Positions 60,042-64,000 of a DNA stretch of 64,000 nucleotides are shown piece by piece (positions within the stretch are counted from its first letter, which is position 1; every line of letters begins with the position of its first letter). This DNA is from Streptomyces nigrescens (GTDB taxonomy: Bacteria; Actinomycetota; Actinomycetes; Streptomycetales; Streptomycetaceae). The notes below the pieces were generated by a model, which did not search any database, was not told where the DNA came from, and was given only the letters and a program-made list of their open reading frames with translations. The DNA is taken from contig AP026073.1 in NCBI GenBank assembly GCA_024349765.1, positions 7,688,001 to 7,752,000 on the forward strand. Direction: 5' to 3'. The translations under genes were made by a program, and so were the position numbers.

Positions 60042-61708
60042 ACCTCCACCATCCGGAAGCGGCTGGCCACGAACGCGCCGTCGCAGAGCACCGCGTTCGC
60101 CGCCGGGTTACCGCCGGAGCCGTGGAAGTCCGAGAACGCCGCGGTCTGGTTCACATAGACCCCGCCGGTGAGGTTCAGCGACAGCTGGGCGCACTCCTCC
60201 AGGCAGGCGTCCTCCACCAGCCGCTCGACCTCGGCGTCCGTGGTGTACGCGCCGACCGTCATGGCGCCCTTCTCGCGGACCGTCCGCCGCAGCAGCTCCA
60301 CGGCGTCGGCGGCGGAGTCGACGGCCACCGCGAACGACACCGGCCCGAAGCACTCCGAGAGGTACGCCGCCTCGGAGTCCGGCTTGGCGCCGTCCAGCTT
60401 GACGATCACCGGGGTGCGGACCGTCGCCCCGGGGAAGTCGGGGTTGGTCACCTCACGGGAGGCCAGGGCCACCTCGCCGAGTCCGGCCGCGGCCTCGATC
60501 CGCTCCTTGACCTGCGGATTGACGATCGCGCCCAGCAGCCCGTTGGCCCGCGCGTCGTCGCCGAGCAGCCCGCTCACCGCGCCCGCGAGGTCGCTGACCA
60601 CCTCGTCGTACGACTTCGGCCCGGCGTCCGTGGTGATGCCGCCGCGGGGGATCAGCAGGTTCTGCGGGGTGGTGCACATCTGGCCGCTGTAGAGCGACAG
60701 GGAGAAGGCGAGGTTGCTGAGCATGCCCTTGTAGTCATCGGTGGAGTCGATGACGACGGTGTTCACGCCGGCCTTCTCGGTGTGGACCTCGGCCTGCCGG
60801 GCGTGCGTCTCCAGCCAGTCGCCGAACGCGGTCGAGCCGGTGTAGTCGATGATGCGCACCTCGGGGCGGACGGCCAGCGTCTTGGCCAGGCCCTCGTCCG
60901 GCCGGTCCACGGCCAGGCACACCAGGTCGGCGGGGAAGCCGGCGTCGTCGAGGACCTCGCGCGCCACCTTGACGGTCATGGCCAGCGGCAGCACGGCCCG
61001 CGGATGCGGCTTGACCAGGACCGGGTTGCCGGTGGCCAGGGAGGCGAACAGGCCGGGGTAGCCGTTCCAGGTCGGGAAGGTGTTGCACCCGATCATCAGG
61101 GCCACACCGCGCGGCACGGCCGTGAAGCTCTTGGACAGCTCCAGCGGGTCGCGCTTGCCCTGCGGCTTGGACCAGGCCGCCTGCCCCGGGGTGCGGGTCT
61201 GCTCGGCGTACGCGTACGCCACCGCTTCCAGGCCGCGGTCCTGGGCGTGCGGCCCGCCGGCCTGGAACGCCATCATGAACGCCTGGCCGCTGGTGTGCAT
61301 CACGGCCTGGGCGAACTCATGGGTGCGCGCGCTGATCCGGGCCAGGATCTCCAGACAGACCGCCGCGCGCAGCTCCGGGCCGGCGTCCCGCCAGGCCGGG
61401 ATCGTGGCGCGCATCGCGGGCAGCAGGACGTCCACGTCCGGGTGCGGATAGCTGATCCCCAGCTCCGGCCCGTAGGGCGAGACCTCCTGGCCCGTCCAGT
61501 CGTCCGTGCCGGGCTGGGTGAGCTCGAAGCGCTTGCCGCGCAGCGCCTCGAACGCGGCCGCACCGTCGGCCGCGGCGGTCTCGCCGTACGCCTTGGGGTG
61601 CTCGGGGTGCGGGGACCAGTAGGCGCGGGTACGGATTGCCTCCAGCGCCTGGTCGAGGGTCGGACGGTGCTTCTCGATCAACTGCGCTGCGGTCATTTCG
61701 GCGGCCAT
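60026..61708 (-). CDS. paaN: Phenylacetic acid degradation protein PaaN (aldehyde dehydrogenase family)
   Basis: 560 residues. The ALDH-superfamily fold carries the catalytic cysteine in LYSGQMCTTPQNLLIP, the glutamate/FGP region in YLSECFGPVSFAVAV, and the NAD pocket IDYTGSTAFGDWLE. It oxidises the open-chain semialdehyde of the oxepin-CoA pathway. Unlike E. coli PaaZ it has no C-terminal hotdog hydratase, so ring opening needs another protein not seen here. ATG 61708 has GGAG ten bases upstream. Confidence 0.93.
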   Translation of the reverse strand: MAAEMTAAQLIEKHRPTLDQALEAIRTRAYWSPHPEHPKAYGETAAADGAAAFEALRGKRFELTQPGTDDWTGQEVSPYGPELGISYPHPDVDVLLPAMRATIPAWRDAGPELRAAVCLEILARISARTHEFAQAVMHTSGQAFMMAFQAGGPHAQDRGLEAVAYAYAEQTRTPGQAAWSKPQGKRDPLELSKSFTAVPRGVALMIGCNTFPTWNGYPGLFASLATGNPVLVKPHPRAVLPLAMTVKVAREVLDDAGFPADLVCLAVDRPDEGLAKTLAVRPEVRIIDYTGSTAFGDWLETHARQAEVHTEKAGVNTVVIDSTDDYKGMLSNLAFSLSLYSGQMCTTPQNLLIPRGGITTDAGPKSYDEVVSDLAGAVSGLLGDDARANGLLGAIVNPQVKERIEAAAGLGEVALASREVTNPDFPGATVRTPVIVKLDGAKPDSEAAYLSECFGPVSFAVAVDSAADAVELLRRTVREKGAMTVGAYTTDAEVERLVEDACLEECAQLSLNLTGGVYVNQTAAFSDFHGSGGNPAANAVLCDGAFVASRFRMVEVRRPA

Positions 61709-61783
61709 CGATGACCAACTCCTCGTCGAGCCGGGCGGAGAGCGGATAGGGCTGGGAGCGGACAGGGCAACGGAGTTAGAGTA

Positions 61784-61801
61784 ACCGAACGATCGGTCGG
61801 G
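61784..61801. promoter_or_regulatory. paaN-paaH divergent operator
   Basis: ACCGAACGATCGGTCGGG, 17/18 identical to the paaA operator on the opposite strand. It lies 76 bp from the paaN start and 54 bp from the paaH start. A -10-like TACTCT for paaN abuts it (minus strand). Confidence 0.75.
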
Positions 61802-61854
61802 GCAAGAGGGCCCGGCGAGCCTGTGGAAAAGTCGGTCGGGGAGGATCAGCTGGC

Positions 61855-63381
61855 ATGACGGCAATCGGCACCGGCAACACCGTGGCAGTGGTGGGCACCG
61901 GCACCATGGGACAGGGAATCGCGCAGGTCGCGCTGGTCGCCGGCCACCGCGTACGGCTCTACGACAGCGCCCCCGGGCGCGCGGAGCAGGCCGCCGGCGC
62001 GCTCGTGCGGCGGCTGGACCGGCTGGTGGAGAAGGGCCGGATCACGGCGGCCGAGCGGGACGCCGCGCGCGACCGCCTCTCCCCCGCCACCGCCCTCGCC
62101 GAGCTGGCCGACGCCGCGCTGGTCGTCGAGGCGATCCTGGAGGAACTGAAGCCCAAGCAGGAGCTGTTCAGGTCGCTGGAGGACATCGTCGGCGACGACT
62201 GCCTGCTGGCCACCAATACGTCCTCGCTGTCCGTGACCGCGGTCGCCGGCGGCCTGCGCCGCCCCGGCCGCTGCGTGGGCCTGCACTTCTTCAACCCCGC
62301 GCCGCTGCTCCCGCTGGTCGAGGTGGTCAGCGGCTTCGCCACGGACGAGGCCGCCGCCACCGCGGCGTACGACACCGCCGCGGCCTGGGGGAAGAAGCCG
62401 GTCCGCTGCGCCGACACCCCCGGTTTCATCGTCAACCGCATCGCCCGCCCCTTCTACGCCGAGGCCCTGCGCGCCTACGAGGAGCGCGTCGCCGACCCGG
62501 CCACCATCGACGCGGTGCTGCGCGACGGCGCCGGCTTCAAGATGGGGCCGTTCGAGCTGACCGACCTCATCGGGCAGGACGTGAACGAGGCGGTCACCCA
62601 CTCCGTGTGGCAGTCCTTCTTCCAGGACCCCAAGTTCACCCCCTCGCTGGCGCAGCGCCGCCTGGTGGAGTCCGGGCTGCACGGCCGCAAGGCGGGGCGC
62701 GGCTGGTACGACTACTCCGAGGGCGCCCAGCGGCCCGCGCCGCACACCGCGGAGCCCTGCCCGGCCCCGGAGGCCGTCGCCCTGCACGCGCGGCTGCCCG
62801 GCCCCGCCGCGGTGCTCCGCGAGCTGATCGAGGAGGCCGGCATCAAGGTCACCCGCGACCGCACGCCGGGCGAGTCGGAGGGCTTCATCCGGCTGCCCGG
62901 CGGGGCCTGCCTCGCGCTCACCAACGGCTACCCGGCGACGAGCGTCGTCTACGGCAGGTACATCCGCTTCGATCTCTCGCTCGACTACCGGGCCGCCACC
63001 CGGATCGCGCTGGCCGCCTCGGAGACCTGTTCCGAGGCGGACGTCGCGGAGGCGGTCGGGCTGTTCCAGGCGCTGGGCAAGGAGGTCAGCGTGATCGGCG
63101 ACGTCCCCGGCATGATCGTCGCCCGGACGGTCGCGATGATCATCGACTTCGCCGTGGACGCCGCCGCCCGCGAGGTGGCCACCCCCGAGGACATCGACAC
63201 GGCCATGCGACTGGGCGTGAACTACCCCGGCGGCCCCATGGAGTGGGTCGAACGGCTCGGCGCCCACTGGGTGTGGGACCTGCTGGACTCGATGCACCAC
63301 CAGAATGCCGGGGGACGCTACGTGCCGTCCTGGGCGCTGCGGCGCCGTGCGGACCTCGAGGAACAGGTGCTCTCATCATGA
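61855..63381 (+). CDS. paaH: 3-hydroxyacyl-CoA dehydrogenase PaaH (two C-terminal domains)
   Basis: 508 residues. The NAD domain has VVGTGTMGQGIAQVA, and the catalytic elements are NTSSLSVTAVAG and GLHFFNPAPLLPLVEVV. Two consecutive 3HCDH C-terminal domains follow (GFIVNRIARPFYAEALRAYE and PGMIVARTVAMIIDFAVDAA). Length and layout match PaaH-type enzymes that oxidise 3-hydroxyadipyl-CoA. It overlaps the TetR gene by four bases (ATGA). Confidence 0.93.
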   Translation: MTAIGTGNTVAVVGTGTMGQGIAQVALVAGHRVRLYDSAPGRAEQAAGALVRRLDRLVEKGRITAAERDAARDRLSPATALAELADAALVVEAILEELKPKQELFRSLEDIVGDDCLLATNTSSLSVTAVAGGLRRPGRCVGLHFFNPAPLLPLVEVVSGFATDEAAATAAYDTAAAWGKKPVRCADTPGFIVNRIARPFYAEALRAYEERVADPATIDAVLRDGAGFKMGPFELTDLIGQDVNEAVTHSVWQSFFQDPKFTPSLAQRRLVESGLHGRKAGRGWYDYSEGAQRPAPHTAEPCPAPEAVALHARLPGPAAVLRELIEEAGIKVTRDRTPGESEGFIRLPGGACLALTNGYPATSVVYGRYIRFDLSLDYRAATRIALAASETCSEADVAEAVGLFQALGKEVSVIGDVPGMIVARTVAMIIDFAVDAAAREVATPEDIDTAMRLGVNYPGGPMEWVERLGAHWVWDLLDSMHHQNAGGRYVPSWALRRRADLEEQVLSS

Positions 63382-63968
63382 CCATGGCCAAACGCGACAC
63401 CTATACGCCCGATTCGCTGCTCGCCGTCGCCGTCGAGGTGTTCATCGAGCGCGGCTACGACGGCACCTCCATGGAGCACCTCTCCAAGGCGGCCGGCATC
63501 TCCAAGTCCTCGATCTACCACCACGTGCGCAGCAAGGAAGAGCTGCTGCACCGTGCCATAAGCCGGGCCCTGGACGGCCTCTTCGGCGTGCTGGAGGAGC
63601 CGGCGGCCCTCCAGGGGCGGGCGATCGAGCGGCTGGAGCACGTCACCCGCCGGGTGACCGAGGTGCTGATGGACGAACTCCCCTACGTGACGCTGCTGTT
63701 GAGGGTGCGCGGGAACACGGACACCGAACGGTGGGCCATGGAGCGCCGCCGGGAGTTCGACCACGAGGTCTCCGCCCTCCTCAAGCAGGCCGCCGCCGAC
63801 GGCGACCTGCGGGACGACGTGGACGTCCGGCTCGCCACGAGGCTGCTCTTCGGCATGATCAATTCGATCGTCGAGTGGTACCGGCCCGGGCGGGGCGGCA
63901 CGGCGAGCCGCGACGAGGTCGCCGAGGCCGTGGTGCGCACGGCGTTCGCGGGCCTGCGCCGGCCCTGA
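63378..63968 (+). CDS. paaR: TetR-family regulator, probable PaaR
   Basis: 196 residues. The helix-turn-helix is GTSMEHLSKAAGISKSSIYH followed by HVRSKEELLHRA. The C-terminal ligand domain is ~60-196. TetR-type PaaR repressors bind phenylacetyl-CoA in other actinobacteria and thermophiles (family knowledge). Coupling to paaH and the twin palindromes in front of paaA and paaN/paaH support that role. No operator was seen inside its own start because it is co-transcribed. Confidence 0.87.
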   Translation: MTMAKRDTYTPDSLLAVAVEVFIERGYDGTSMEHLSKAAGISKSSIYHHVRSKEELLHRAISRALDGLFGVLEEPAALQGRAIERLEHVTRRVTEVLMDELPYVTLLLRVRGNTDTERWAMERRREFDHEVSALLKQAAADGDLRDDVDVRLATRLLFGMINSIVEWYRPGRGGTASRDEVAEAVVRTAFAGLRRP

Positions 63969-64000
63969 CGGGGTCCTGTGAGGGCCTGACGTCCTGCGGG

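Overview
The window is the replication-origin region of a Streptomyces (or very close relative) chromosome. The grounds are very high GC with GC-rich third codon positions, frequent GTG starts, and the gene order parB-parA-rsmG-jag-yidC-yidD-rnpA-rpmH / dnaA-oriC-dnaN-gnd-recF-dciA-gyrB-gyrA. Streptomyces-type DnaA boxes (TTGTCCACA class), many parS sites (GTTTCACGTGAAAC) and the later crgA and pknB-pbpA-ftsW-pstP-fhaB-fhaA cluster agree. No transposase, integrase, rRNA or CRISPR array was seen.

Layout. 1-5300 (minus strand): partitioning genes parB (cut by the window edge) and parA, rsmG, then the membrane-insertion/RNase P block jag-yidC-yidD-rnpA-rpmH. 5301-18050 (plus): dnaA with its own DnaA-boxed promoter, a roughly 0.9 kb oriC, dnaN, gnd, recF, dciA, gyrB, gyrA and a DUF3566 membrane protein. 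18.1-24.4 kb: tRNA-Ile, a 44-residue DLW-39 protein, a secreted von Willebrand A protein translationally coupled to a paralogue without the VWA domain, a convergent Ser/Thr kinase with an XRE regulator, and tRNA-Ala. 24.5-32.5 kb: DUF5324 protein, cyclophilin, rhomboid protease, crgA, DUF881 protein, and three class E sortases interleaved with a tiny membrane protein and pabA. A DnaA-box cluster sits between the rhomboid gene and crgA. 32.5-40.7 kb (minus): cell-wall growth cluster of PASTA kinase, PBP, FtsW/RodA, PP2C phosphatase and two FHA proteins. tRNA-Leu follows.

41.4-53.2 kb is accessory: a LysR/MFS divergon, an azoreductase/HxlR divergon resembling quinone-sensing pairs, a MarR/membrane-exporter divergon, DUF2252, a J-domain protein, rhodanese and an acyl-CoA dehydrogenase. 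The gaps here are longer and rich in short direct repeats. 53.4-64 kb is a phenylacetate-degradation locus: paaABCDE (minus), paaN (minus), paaH and a TetR-family gene (plus). An unrelated plus-strand operon (DUF5819, HTTM-domain protein, TrmH-type methyltransferase) is inserted between the two paa parts. Near-identical 18-bp palindromes lie in front of paaA and between paaN and paaH, which suggests that the local TetR protein controls both.

Least understood and most worth following: the VWA/paralogue pair, the DUF5819-HTTM pair, the non-oriC DnaA-box cluster containing a perfect 12-bp inverted repeat, the three phased parS sites inside a sortase gene, and the two-site palindromic paa regulon. 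Everything here was read by eye. Family names rest on motif recognition, not on database searches.
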